In this document: positions 1 through 9,516 of the stretch, piece by piece | Layout of the letters: each line of letters begins with the position of its first letter | How positions within the stretch are numbered: the first letter of the stretch is position 1 | NCBI GenBank assembly: GCA_951217055.1 | Contig: OX578277.1 | Coordinates: 9,110,329 to 9,174,328 of the forward strand | Length of the DNA stretch: 64,000 nt | Origin: Gerris lacustris | Taxonomy: Eukaryota > Arthropoda > Insecta > Hemiptera > Gerridae | Direction of reading: 5' to 3' | The notes under the pieces: model-generated | Told to the model about the DNA's origin: nothing | Seen by the model: only the letters and a program-made list of their open reading frames with translations | The model's database searches: none | Translations under genes and position numbers: made by a program

Positions 1-86
1 GTTTTTGGCTACCTGCTGATCGTGTTTTCGAACCTAACGATTTCTACGAGATAGCTCGGGAAACTGGAGGTCCACTTGTGGAACAG
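1..86 (+). CDS. FARS2: Mitochondrial phenylalanyl-tRNA synthetase, penultimate exon (5' part outside window)
   Basis: This exon encodes part of the enzyme that charges mitochondrial tRNA-Phe in the matrix. Reading from base 3, it gives 28 residues beginning FWLPADRVFEPNDFYEIARE and ending in GGPLVEQ, with no stop, followed directly by a GTATTT donor. FWLP...NDFYE...GG.LVE is the start of the ferredoxin-fold anticodon-binding (FDX-ACB) domain that closes monomeric mitochondrial PheRS. The exon ends in phase 0. The exon at 2988 continues the domain in the same phase and completes the family's C-terminus. Everything N-terminal, including the catalytic domain, is outside the window. The two exons together leave little doubt about the identity. 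Confidence 0.92.
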
Positions 87-375
87 GTATTTATGTTTAA
101 CATTTTATTTGTTGCAACAGTTGTCATTTCTTAATCTAATAGAGACTATGTAAGTGATGTTTATGACTGTTCTATTATCTACGGCAGGGATAAGAGAAAC
201 TGTTTAACCAGCGGAAGGTAAATTTCAATTTCAAAGATAGTAATCATCTCCTTTGGATTATTCAAGCAATTCTGGATACCGATGTAAATCTTATTTGAGA
301 TATTCTCTTATTGAAACACAAAAGTTTATGTAAATTATATGTAAAATTATGGTAACTTTATTACTTTTACTTATA

Positions 376-784
376 CAGTAGATCCTCGATATGAAGTGTC
401 TCAAGGGGATTAGGGAAACAGTCTTGTTATCGAGGTGCACTTTTTGTTGAGGGTCGTGTTATCAAGGTTATTTTTGCTATCAGTCCTGTTGTCGAGGTTC
501 GAGGGCAGGGTTTTCAAGTCTAGACTTGTTCAAGGTCAACCCATTCCTGTATAGAGTCGCGTTATCAAGGTTGACTTCTCAAAACGACTTGCTTGTTATA
601 AAAGTTCTGAGTTAAGTTGTGAATTGGAAAAAATCCGTGTTATTGAGGTTGTTTGGATAATAATAGCCGCGTTATAGAGGTTAATTTAACATTATGTGTT
701 ATGGCAATCTCAAGGGGATTTGAAAATTGCACTTGTAATTGAGGTTGTTGTGTTATTGAGGGTCGTGTAAGCGAGGTTCTACTG
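376..784. mobile_element. MITE with CAGTAGA...TCTACTG ends and TA target duplication
   Basis: The left end reads CAGTAGATCCTCGAT and the right end is its imperfect inverted copy, GCGAGGTTCTACTG. Both are flanked by TA. Inside, short phrases like 'tgttatcgaggtt' recur many times in degenerate form. The CAGTAGA terminus with a TA duplication fits non-autonomous Tc1/mariner (pogo/Tigger-like) elements. It has no coding capacity. Confidence 0.7.
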
Positions 785-1665
785 TATATAGATTAAATCC
801 TCATATACATAGTTAATAAGATAAGGAGTAATTCCTTCATATTATATAGTTTATATGGAGAATAGTTCCTCAAACTTAACTTATTTTCTCTGATCCCTAG
901 TAGTCCAGGAGATAGCATACAAAAAAGTGTCTGACTAACATCAAGCTAGAATTTTGTGTATAAGTAAATCTTTTGGTGCCTCTTAAGAATATGTGGTTGG
1001 CCAAGTTCGTCGGTGGGACATAACTTGGCTATAGGCAATTGAAAAAAAGAAAAAACTGGTAGGAAGCCGCCATGTCCCGCCAATTATAGTGGACAAGTGA
1101 TTTTCATGATCCTGAGTACCAAGTTAGTAGACTGAAAATTAAGTTGATGTGAGTTGGTCACTTGTTAGGTGACCATTTTGATTTGCATTTATATTTGTAA
1201 AACTAACCTATCAAGTGACAAACTAACATCAACTACTCAATTACTAATTTTGTACTCAATAAATAATAAAAACAGATACTTTAGATTTTTGACTTAATCT
1301 ACAAATTTAACCATATAAACCTAAACACATCCTAGACCTTAATAATAGACAACTGAATGAATTAAAAATTACAAGGAACAATTTACTAATTATATCAAAA
1401 TTTATAATGATTGGGGTTCCTCAACCAGCAAAGTAGAGTTATTTTTACTGTTTTTTTTTTTTTTTAAGTTTCTTTATTGTCTTAACTTCAACTACATACA
1501 TTATGTAACAAGAAGTCTTGATAATGAATTACAATTTATATTAACATTATGGTATTGACTTGATTCGGGTGGTCACCCAGTGGTGGCACTCCGTAACATG
1601 TTTTATTATATTCATGCATATTTTTTATTTATTATTACATATATATTTACATATAGACTTAAATG

Positions 1666-2172
1666 TTAGGTTACAATGTTTAGAAGGTCCCTAGGCCATT
1701 CTCTTTTTAGTCTCCGGCGAGGAGCGGTTGGGATAGTAAGTGAGGAAAGGGATTGGACATTTGGATTTGGGTGCAAGGCTAATTTGGTGTGAAAGTTTTT
1801 ATATCGTTCTATGGCCAGTTTTCTAATAAAAGGAACATTAAGATCTTTTTGAATTACTATATTTGGTACGTAGAATGGTAGATGAGAAAGTTTCCTGAGA
1901 ATTTTTGACTGTAGAGATTGTAAGCGACGGATGTTCGATGGTTTGGTGGAGCCCCAGAGTTCTATTCCATAGGCCCAGAAGGGTTTTAGAATTGTGTTGT
2001 ATATTTGTAATCTGTGGTGGAGAGGAAGTTTTGAGCAAGTGTCTAGCAGTCGTAGAAGGAGTTTGTAGCATCTGTTGACTTCCATCCTTTTTAGGCGTGT
2101 GTGTGGGTTCCATGTAAGTCTTTTGTCTAAGACTGTAAATTTGGAAGAAAACTTAATCTCTCTCGGTACTTG
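1666..2172 (-). mobile_element. Jockey-like non-LTR retrotransposon, C-terminal reverse transcriptase remnant
   Basis: The minus strand encodes a stop-free stretch from about 2172 down to a stop at 1666. It includes VLDKRLTWNPH, then a tract with LRPL-like and LHHRLQIYNTILKPFWAYGIELWG motifs. This is the characteristic C-terminus of jockey-type ORF2 polymerases ('LGV.LD..LTWNPH', 'K..IY...LKP...YG..LWG'). The catalytic YxDD part is missing. The 5' side stops at the GTTACTCCCC-ended element that begins at 2173, so the copy is 5'-truncated or was cut by that element. It is dead and antisense to FARS2. Confidence 0.85.
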
Positions 2173-2304
2173 TTTAAATTGTTACTCCCCTACGTTGTGT
2201 TAGAAAAAATGACTTTGACTAAATAACGATTAAGTAAAGTCCAATGTACTTTGTGACAATGGAATATCCCCCTTATGTTTTGATAAGGGGAGTAACAGTT
2301 TAAA
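2173..2304. mobile_element. Short palindromic MITE with TTTAAA-nTGTTACTCCCC ends
   Basis: The left end TTTAAATTGTTACTCCCC is matched in inverse at 2287-2304 (GGGGAGTAACAGTTTAAA). It is about 132 bp and non-coding. TTAA occurs at both outer edges, which could be a TTAA target duplication or simply part of the inverted repeat. Confidence 0.5.
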
Positions 2305-2326
2305 GAAGAACATGTCGTAAACCTTC

Positions 2327-2801
2327 TTTAGATTGTTACTCCCTTTGTTTTTTATAGGGGAGTATTTATTTTTTTTTTTTTTCTGGGGGCTTTTACACCC
2401 GAAGACGCAGGCCACTTAGATGGGCCCATAGAACAAACCCGGGTTAGGAACCGAAATCTTCACACACTCGTGTAAAGATATGGTCGTTAACCATGACTCC
2501 CCTCCTAGTTAGTAGTATTACAACCAGGAGTCCCCTCCCCCCTAGTAGTAGTATTACAACCAGGAGTGTCATTATCATGGTTTCCAGGCCGAAACCTGGT
2601 GGCACTACTCTTTCGAGGAGCTTCCCATTTGTTTAAACAATACTGGGTGGACATTGAGTGGGGGGCCTGGTCCGGGAATCGAATCCAGAGCTGCGGTCAC
2701 CTTCTGACCCAGCTCGAAGCTGCTTAACTTGCCTTATCGCAAGGCGAGCGCTCTAGCCTCCAAGCCACCCAGGCCCGCTTATAGGGGAGTAACAATCTAA
2801 A
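2327..2801. mobile_element. Second GTTACTCCCC palindromic element, split by a SINE
   Basis: TTTAGATTGTTACTCCC at 2327 is answered by GGGGAGTAACAATCTAAA ending near 2801. Removing the SINE and one copy of its target duplication leaves a hairpin of about 48 bp. This is the same family as the element at 2173-2304. Confidence 0.5.
2365..2778 (-). mobile_element. tRNA-derived SINE with 13-bp target duplication
   Basis: On the minus strand the element starts with a tRNA-like head (an A box-like TGGCTTGGAGG followed by GCGCTCGC, then a B box-like GGATTCGATTCCC). It runs about 410 bp and ends in a poly-A tract, seen as the T run at 2366-2382. TTATAGGGGAGTA flanks it on both sides (2352-2364 and 2779-2791), a perfect 13-bp target-site duplication typical of LINE-mediated insertion. 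The body also holds a short direct repeat (taatactactac...aggagt). Confidence 0.8.
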
Positions 2802-2987
2802 AAAGTGCCCCTCTCTCTCTTTCTCCTACCCTCGCTCTCTCTCTCTCTCTCTATCTGTCTTTCGGTAATCTAAGAATATCAATTTTAATTTTCTTTTACC
2901 TAGATACTCAAGAATTAAAGCTGCAATCACAATTATTGATTTTAGTACTAAAATATTATATTCATTATTATTATTTTTTTTTTCCAG

Positions 2988-3155
2988 ATAAAATTAAAAG
3001 ATGAGTTTGTTCATCCTAAAACAGGAAAAGCGAGCAAATGCTATTCTATAATCTACAGACATTTAGAACGAACTCTAAAACAAGAAGAAGTCAACGAAGT
3101 TCATACGAAAATATGTGATAGAATTACAAAGTCTCTCGGAGTTACCATACGATAA
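2988..3155 (+). CDS. FARS2: Mitochondrial phenylalanyl-tRNA synthetase, last exon
   Basis: The exon follows a T-rich tract ending in CAG and encodes 55 residues plus a TAA stop. It begins IKLKDEFVHPKTGKASKCYS, contains IIYRHLERTLKQEEVN and ends SLGVTIR. This matches the second half of the FDX-ACB domain of animal mitochondrial PheRS, where '(D/E)xFVHPKT...CY.I.YR.MERTL...EV' is the family signature. The domain binds the anticodon stem of tRNA-Phe. The stop is at the family's usual end, so the C-terminus is complete. AATAAA-like hexamers follow within 40 bp and could serve polyadenylation. Confidence 0.94.
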   Translation: MKLKDEFVHPKTGKASKCYSIIYRHLERTLKQEEVNEVHTKICDRITKSLGVTIR

Positions 3156-3258
3156 ATATAAATTTAGTTGTAATTTAAAAATAAAAAATACTTTTTCATT
3201 GGAATTTATATTAAATATGTGTTATTTACAATGTATATTTCAATACATCACATCATTA

Positions 3259-3508
3259 CAGTATGAGTGATATGAGTTGTTACTTTTGACACTCAGTTTG
3301 GCCAACCTATGTAAGGGGAAAAATAAAGCAACTAGGAAAGTTTTCCTACGTCTCATGCCCCTTTACCAGTGACATTTCTGTTTGTTTAGTTGACCCGACC
3401 TTCTAGAATTGAAAATGCTAACCTCTTATTGACTCCCCACCCCTATTTCCTATTTTTTTTTTATTTGCCCCACACTTTTAAATGTGGCAACTGATAACGT
3501 GCATACTG
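3259..3508. mobile_element. MITE, family A (CAGTATG ends, TA target duplication)
   Basis: It begins CAGTATGAGTGATATGAGTT and ends in the inverse (...AACGTGCATACTG), flanked by TA (3257-3258, 3509-3510). Its interior is the inverse of the copies at 9288-9516 and 63646-63860: 'gactccccacccc', 'ttgacccgacctt' and a weak T-rich tract. It lies just 3' of FARS2 and has no coding capacity. Confidence 0.75.
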
Positions 3509-3733
3509 TAGGTAACATAACATCTAAAGAATAGATTATCAGCAGATAAAGAATTTCTACTTTAGTTGTACAATAGATGAGTTGTGTTGAATGAACATTT
3601 TAATATGTTTCATCATCAGTTAAGATAGAAACTAAATACTTCAAAATGATAACCTATTGTACATAAGTCACTTCAGGACCACTTTTAACTTTTTTATTAC
3701 CTAATGATAATAGTTGTTCAGATGTAAGCACAC

Positions 3734-4160
3734 TAGAACCCCGTTAATACGGACACACAGTAATTCTGAACCTTTGGTAATCCTCCATGGAGAATGCAAG
3801 CCCTCAATAATAATAATTATATCGTAAATCACTTACAATCATTCTCACTGAGCCTGTGCAAAATGATAACTTGAAAAGTGTAAATTTAATAATGTCTTTA
3901 GTATAGCTAAGTGTTGGAAACTGAAAGGGAAAGGAATGTACATATGTATGTTCATTCTTGTACATATGTAATTACCTATTTCGTTCATGCTGTAAATTTA
4001 ATTTATCCATTCCCAATGTTAATACAAATACAGTATCTATACATATATTTTTTTATAAAAGGGTTTTGTGTTATTTTTTTTAAAAAAACTTGTTTTTCCA
4101 GAAATCCTCTTAATCCAGACGACCCCTCTGCCTGAATTCATCTGGATTAACAGGGTCCTG
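3734..4160. mobile_element. MITE with TAGAACCCCGTTAATAC-type ends
   Basis: The left end TAGAACCCCGTTAATACGGA pairs with the inverse of the right end (CAGGACCCTGTTAATCCAGA). A second copy of the motif, 'cttaatccagacga', lies just inside the right end. The 'ACCCCGTTAAT' ends resemble pogo/Tigger-type MITEs. No clear target duplication is visible. The interior is AT-rich and non-coding. Confidence 0.5.
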
Positions 4161-4187
4161 AACCACGTTTCTACAATCTGTGCCAAA

Positions 4188-4400
4188 ATAGAGTTAGTCT
4201 GTTGACAGCGAGGGAAAAACTAGCAAATGGGGTGGGGAGTCAATAAGAGCTCGAGATTTTCCCGGATAAAAGGGCGGGCCAACTAGGCAACGATAAATGT
4301 CTCTAGTGGAGGGGAGAGGCCCTCTAACCACAGACCTACATAGTGGCTCTATTTTTCCCCTCAGAGAGGTTGGCCAATAATAATTTTGGTAAAATGGTGC
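4188..4400. mobile_element. Diverged MITE of family A
   Basis: The interior matches the 9288-9516 copy in the same orientation: 'ggggtggggagtcaataagag', then 'gggcgggccaactaggcaa', then 'agaggttggccaata'. The terminal CAGTATGC repeats are eroded beyond clear recognition. Confidence 0.5.
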
Positions 4401-4669
4401 CCCAAAAATGTTGAGAAATTTTTGGAGCAATGAGAGATTGTTGGCCAAAATTCACAGGTCATTTGGAAATTATTAAAAGGAAGCAAATGCTCAAAATTAG
4501 CCCGAAACCACAAAGTGCGGACCTTTGCCCCCACCAACTCTATATATATTTTATAAAAAAAGGATCTTGTTAATAGAGGAGTTTTATGGCTAAACTGTAT
4601 CAATATAATTTGGAAATTATTCATTAAGACTGATTACACTTTGAAAACCGAATTACAAATTTTGTAAAT

Positions 4670-4860
4670 TTGGGAGTTCTGAGGGTTTGGGAGCTGGGGG
4701 GCCCCTGGTGGCAGAGGGCCCCCAAATCCAAAACAAAAAATAATCAACATGAAATTACAATCTTTGTACCAATTTCAATGAGCCTAATCAAATCTAACTT
4801 GGAATCAACATTTTTTTTTTCTTTGGCGAGGGGCCTCCAATGCCCTAGCTACGCCACTGG
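4670..4860. mobile_element. Truncated hAT-like MITE (ends ...TAGCTACGCCACTG)
   Basis: G/C-rich islands ('tggggggcccctggtggcaga', 'gcgaggggcctccaatgccc') lead to the terminus CTAGCTACGCCACTG at 4846-4860. That is the same kind of end as the intact 22821-23006 element (CAGTGGCGTATCCAG). No matching left end is visible. Confidence 0.45.
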
Positions 4861-6071
4861 TTTAGAGTTTAGATGAGTTACTCTAATTGATCATATGAGC
4901 CCATCAGCTATATTCAGTGGGCATCCTTGACTGACAATGCTGACTGAACATTCTACTAGGGTTCTCTAACCAGATAGTCCAGACTCACTGCTTGGAAAAG
5001 AAGATTAGCAACAACTGGGGACATTTCTTTTTTGGTTCCCAGGGAAATGAGACATGTTCCACACTAATGGTAAAATTGACTTTTGTTAAAATGAAAAAAA
5101 GGATAACTGACCCTGCTCGTAAGAAGAAGGAAAAGTAATAATTCAATCGTAAGCCAATTTTAAATAATTTATTACAAAAAAATGGTATACACATATTGTA
5201 AATTATACATAGGGATGAAAACAAAATAAAATTTACCAAAAAATAACACAGTTATTTAATAATAATTAAATAATTTAATTTATTTTATTTCCTCCTTTTT
5301 AATTAGTTGCAAATCAAAATTCTTATATTAAATGTGAAGAAAACAAATTTATTAAAATTAATAAAAGAAAATCAATCAGTTAAATAATAAATAAAGAAAA
5401 AAACAATAGTCAATGTTAACTATAGAATGGTTCCAACTACCTTACTTATTTGGTTTATCAACTGATATTTTAATTTAATTTAAATATATTGTATATAATT
5501 TGTGAAGGGTAACATCAACACGAGAGGAGACCACAAAGAGGACTGTAATTAGTAAGACAATCAAATTTGGGTCAGACATAACATAAGCAAATTTAAAGTT
5601 TATTTAAGTTGTAAAAAAATCATCATCATTTAATTTATGAAATGGGTAAAGTCGCTACTTTTTGGCACCCTTAAAAGCAAATTTCACCAATTAATATAAT
5701 TTTGTTCTATTTAACTATAAACATAACATTAATAAAGGAAAAACATTAGCATAAGATTATTTTAAAAGAAAATTCCTTGCACCAGTTGATGGCACCCTAC
5801 AGTTCAATACAGTTTAAACTAAAAATATCTTTGTTTAATGCATGCAAGTAAGGTGGGAGGAGGTAGTTACAGCTATATTTAGCAATAATGTGCCGATTGC
5901 AGGCCCCTTGTTAATATCTCTTCAAGTGCACTCTATCCTTAGACAACTTTAACAAGCTTATCAAGCATTGATAAAACTCCAATAACTTTCTTTGTGTTCT
6001 TATTATAATAAAAAGTGCACTAGGGTGCCGACAACTGTCTAGTTTACCCTATTTATCAATTAACCGAATCT
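4861..6071. other. AT-rich intergenic DNA 3' of YJU2
   Basis: No gene is recognised. Very AT-rich between about 5060 and 5500. Holds one copy of a dispersed repeat (5625-5740). The last stretch before 6072 must contain the YJU2 3' untranslated region because that gene runs leftwards. Confidence 0.6.
5625..5740. repeat. Dispersed repeat ('ctttttggcacccttaaaagca'), copy 1
   Basis: About 115 bp matching 21580-21695 in the same orientation. The core 'actttttggcacccttaaaa' is identical, followed by a shared 'aattaatataattt...ttctatt' tract. Family and function unknown. Confidence 0.55.
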
Positions 6072-7082
6072 CTAAGAAGAGTCGTTACTTTCATCTGAAT
6101 CGGAGTAGGATGTGAGCAAAGAAAGAGCTGATTTTTTAGTATAATTTGTAGCTGTTGGTATTTGACTGTTTACCGTGACATTTTTAGCCGAATCTTCTAT
6201 CTTACCTTTATCGCTTTGTACCGTTTCTTTTTCATTATCAATCTTACTTTTAATTTTTACAAGCGAATTGAACTTGTTACGATTTGATAGAACTCCGATA
6301 CTTTTGGTAACGGACGGAGTAGTAGAACTGGAAGATATTGTCGAACTAGTTGAAGGTTTTTCTTCGTTGACAGTTATGCTGTCTGATTGAGTGGGTTCTT
6401 GGTTGTGGTATTTTTTAGATTTCTTACGTTTCGAGTCATCGTCTTCGGTTATTATTTCTTCGACGACACGCTTCTCCGAGAAGATAGATTTGACAAGACG
6501 TTCGTCCTCTTCTTCTTGTAGCTTTAACAATCTCTCTTTTGCTTCTCTTGAACTGACTTGTGATAACAACTCGTTATAATCGATAGCTTGTTGTCTCCTG
6601 TTCAAATCTTTAAGTTCTTCTAAAGATTCGAGTAATTCCAATTCGTGTTTCGATTGTTTCGTACGATTCTCTAAAACTTTCATAGGATTCGAAGCCTCTT
6701 CTTCTTTCCTTTCCGCTTCTTCTCTTTCGGCTTGCTCCTCTGCTAATTTCAAAGCCATGAAATTCCTCGTAGCACCGGCTTCGATCTCGTAATCCGTATT
6801 CTGAGGATCCGTTTTAAAACTGATTTCTTGAAGACATCTTGTACATTTGATATAAAATCTAAATATTCTAATACCAAGGTAATCTTCACCTTCTACGTCT
6901 TCTTTTCTCGCGTTAAATTTCTTACCTTTATAAATGTATTCGCCACACGTCTTACATCGCATGTTGAAAGGTGCCATGAGACGTACGGTAAATTGACGAT
7001 TTTTAGGACATTTTACGCGAGGTATTTTAGACGGATCGAAATCCGGAGGATAGTACTTGTTAAGAACTTTTCTTTCAGACAT
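6072..7082 (-). CDS. YJU2: Splicing factor YJU2 (CCDC94/CWC16 family)
   Basis: YJU2 is a nuclear spliceosome component that joins at the first catalytic step, next to the NineTeen/Prp19 complex and the branch helix. This is a single uninterrupted 336-residue frame, close to the about 320 residues usual in animals. The N-terminus [20 protein letters not shown] is nearly invariant in the family. It is followed by [20 protein letters not shown] and [10 protein letters not shown], giving four zinc-binding cysteines (C43, C46, C80, C83). '[18 protein letters not shown]' and '[11 protein letters not shown]' are further signatures. Residues about 110-235 are acidic, Glu/Arg-rich and probably coiled coil. 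The tail is low-complexity Ser/Thr/Lys and ends [10 protein letters not shown], like the vertebrate SDDSNGSN end. The first Met is fixed by family alignment. The gene is intronless here and divergent from mL54. Confidence 0.97.
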   Translation of the reverse strand: MSERKVLNKYYPPDFDPSKIPRVKCPKNRQFTVRLMAPFNMRCKTCGEYIYKGKKFNARKEDVEGEDYLGIRIFRFYIKCTRCLQEISFKTDPQNTDYEIEAGATRNFMALKLAEEQAEREEAERKEEEASNPMKVLENRTKQSKHELELLESLEELKDLNRRQQAIDYNELLSQVSSREAKERLLKLQEEEDERLVKSIFSEKRVVEEIITEDDDSKRKKSKKYHNQEPTQSDSITVNEEKPSTSSTISSSSTTPSVTKSIGVLSNRNKFNSLVKIKSKIDNEKETVQSDKGKIEDSAKNVTVNSQIPTATNYTKKSALSLLTSYSDSDESNDSS

Positions 7083-7965
7083 TTTTTAAATGAAAAATTT
7101 AAAATCCACACAATAAAAGAAAAATAAAGCTTTTTACTTCCTAAATAAACTGAAATAATCAACAACAGATTAACCAAGATTCAAGATAAACAGAAACAGA
7201 TGTTATTATTATTTTTTTATTTACATCTTAAATAAAACAGTGTTGAATATAAGCAGCTACATTTTGTAGATATATAACTCTTAACAAAAAAATCTAAATC
7301 TAGACTTAACCCCTAATATAATTATACACAAAAAGATAATCTTATCATTTCACTTATAAAAAAATGCTATAAATTTGCTATGAATTCGTCATTATGTTAA
7401 ATGAAAAATTTAACTGTAAATTATCTAATAGTTTATTTATAATGACCAAATTAAGTTTGCAAAAATTATGGGCATAATAAACCGGTTTTTTTTTACAATT
7501 GTTAAATCACACACTAATTTCAGCAATAGTTTTAGACGATAGTCACGCATGCATATCGGACTATTTTAGACACTGAGAAAAGGCCAATAAAGAATAAAAA
7601 AACTGAATTGTACTAAATTTGCTCTAATAGTTAGACACTACAATGTTGTGTACTTGTGTTCACTAATGGTTAGACACTAATTGTAGTTTGTGATATTTTG
7701 TTAAATCAAGAGCAATCTTTAGATAAATTAAGTGTAATCATTAGATAAATCAAGGGTAGTTCTTTGGATAAATTTAGTAGTTGCTTGTCCTTTACAACTC
7801 TGAGCTTGACAAGATAATTGTCCCACATTTTCAATTCTCAACTTTATATCAAGGAAGGTTTCAATGTTGAAGGTTAAAAACAAAGGTGCCTCCTTGCTTT
7901 ATTTTTTACCGTTTTGTACTTTGATAATTCTTTTTATATTCGTTTAATATCTCTAGGGAGAAATA
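7083..7965. promoter_or_regulatory. Shared upstream region of the divergent YJU2 and mL54 genes
   Basis: 883 bp separate the two start codons, which point away from each other, so both promoters must lie here or overlap it. The sequence is AT-rich with no motif I can name. Just before the mL54 start a pyrimidine-rich tract ends in 'tatctctag', a plausible 3' splice site, so mL54 may have a 5' untranslated exon within this stretch. 'tagataaattaagtg'-like phrases recur three times at 7718-7770. Confidence 0.5.
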
Positions 7966-8349
7966 ATGTCTTCATACAAATTACTATGTATAAATGCTTT
8001 AAAGCTTTACCGCTTTGATATCAAGAGAAATATGGCTGTGGGTATTGCTTTGGGAAAGAAAAAAAAACTCGGTAAGTTAGGACCCGTACTCGAGAAAAAA
8101 GTACTCCCGGTTGAAACTGACGCTAATAAATTAGTTAAATTTGTGTGCGGAAGTAATCTGTTGAAAGAAGGTGGTCAAGATGTTGAACTTAAAGAGGACA
8201 AAGAGTATCCCGATTGGCTGTGGACACTTCACACAGGAAGACCAAAGAAGCTCGAGGAAATGGATCCGGAAACACCCGAATATTGGCTTAAAGTTCGTAA
8301 GATGGCTAGAGTTAAAAATAATCTTATGACGAAATTAAAGAAGTTTTAG
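7966..8349 (+). CDS. mRpL54: Mitochondrial ribosomal protein mL54 (MRPL54)
   Basis: A 127-residue protein of the mitochondrial large ribosomal subunit. The C-terminal half carries the family signature: 'CGSNLLKEGGQDVELKEDKE', then 'YPDWLWTL', 'PKKLEEMDPETPEYWLKVRK' and a basic tail ending LKKF. Human mL54 is 138 residues with the corresponding 'YPEWLF...PKTLEELDPES.EYW'. The first about 35 residues are rich in Lys, Arg and Leu with no acid until D18, compatible with a mitochondrial targeting peptide. An in-frame Met at residue 23 is an alternative start, but it would remove the presequence. A pyrimidine tract ending in AG about 11 bp before the ATG may be the acceptor of a 5'-UTR intron. Head to head with YJU2. 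Confidence 0.9.
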   Translation: MSSYKLLCINALKLYRFDIKRNMAVGIALGKKKKLGKLGPVLEKKVLPVETDANKLVKFVCGSNLLKEGGQDVELKEDKEYPDWLWTLHTGRPKKLEEMDPETPEYWLKVRKMARVKNNLMTKLKKF

Positions 8350-9287
8350 TGACGATTGGACCTCAAATAATAATCTTCTGTATATAAGAGATAAATGTAA
8401 AGTATTGGTTAGTGGAATTATCATATTCAGAAGGTTTGATTTGAAAAGAAAGTTCATGTTTTCAAAGATAAGCTTTATCTTTCCAAAGCCTTGCTCAGAG
8501 AGCCTTAAGGGAACCTTATCAGTGATTGTGATAATATAAACCATATTGTAAATTCATAACATTTATCGTTTCTCATTACTCCTCCAGTTCTAGACATAAT
8601 GAGCTACGTACATATAGATAAAGTTTCTACATTTACGTTAGGATAGGTTTCTTTACCTAGGACAGTGCCAACATAGCCCAAGGTAGAAACTCCTAATTAG
8701 TTTACTCTTTGAGTGTTTATTCACTGTGAGTAAGTTCTACATAAATCACAATAGAAAGAAGAGAAGTAACTTAGAGTGTGTTTTCAGATTATTGTTTTCT
8801 CGAATTTACTTATTGTTGTAGTGTAATTATGTAGTATTTCTGGGATAGTACCTAATGTGTTCCCCTTTTTATATTAAATAAAATAATTTGGCTCATTCAA
8901 TCAAACTTACTATGGGTTTGTCGCAATAAAATCTCTTTAGGTCATATGTCGTATTTGTGATTATGGATACTTTACTGATATAATATTTGATCAAATATAT
9001 CACATTATTAATTCATTATAATAAAAGCAGTGGCACCTTAAGAGGGACAGCTGTCTCCGGGCAGCAATTGGTGTATGTACGGTTAACAACATTCATTGGC
9101 TGCGGCATGAAAACTGACTACGTATATCGGAGCTGTAAACCCTAGCTATCCCTCTGTGTACAGTTAAATTATATTTGCAGTGTATTATGTATATTTACTA
9201 TTGCTGTTAACCAACATAAGCCAATAACTTCTACATTTTAGCGATCCTTGCAATAAGATCTAGATATTCTTTAAAAAAAATCATCTA
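8350..9287. other. mL54 3' region and intergenic DNA
   Basis: It holds the mL54 3' untranslated region, with AATAAA near 8876-8881 as one possible polyadenylation signal, and one monomer of the 70-bp repeat (8690-8750). No gene is recognised. Confidence 0.5.
8690..8750 (-). repeat. Isolated monomer of the 70-bp tandem repeat found at 47270-47720
   Basis: 'tttactctttgagtgttta' followed by 'ttcactgtgagtaagttct' is the inverse of the 47.3 kb tandem unit ('agaacttactcatagtgaa', 'taaacactcaaagagtaaa'). Confidence 0.6.
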
Positions 9288-9516
9288 CAGTTTGCACGTT
9301 ACGAGTTGTGACTTTTAAAAGTGTGGGAAAATCAGAAAAATTGGGGTGGGGAGCCAATGAGAATTCAGGATTTTGAATTCCAGAAGGGTGGGCCAACTAT
9401 GCAAACAAACATTTCACTGTCCCTACCCCTCCCACAGGCCTAGGGGCTTTACTTTTTTCCTTATTTAGGTTGGCTAATCTGAGTGTCAAAATTCACAACT
9501 TGTAACGCGCATACTG
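9288..9516. mobile_element. MITE, family A, best preserved ends
   Basis: The left end is CAGTTTGCACGTTACGAGTT and the right end is its inverse (...ACTTGTAACGCGCATACTG), giving an inverted repeat of about 28 bp. TA precedes it; the base pair after it is CA, probably a mutated TA. The interior contains 'ggggtggggagccaatgaga' and 'gggtgggccaactatgcaaa', shared with the copies at 3259, 4188 and 63646. Confidence 0.75.

Larger units (their letters stand above)
87..2987 (+). other. FARS2 intron filled with mobile DNA
   Basis: A 2.9 kb GT-AG intron in phase 0, with the acceptor preceded by a long T-rich tract just before 2988. It contains a pogo-like MITE (376-784), a jockey-like reverse transcriptase remnant (1666-2172), two small palindromic elements sharing GTTACTCCCC ends, a tRNA-derived SINE (2365-2778) and a CT-rich microsatellite near 2810-2855. 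About 785-1665 is otherwise plain AT-rich sequence in which I see nothing. Confidence 0.85.

Noticed and set aside
1838..2113. Second minus-strand frame overlapping the reverse transcriptase
   Set aside because: Out-of-frame shadow of the jockey-like fragment; only the other frame shows polymerase motifs.
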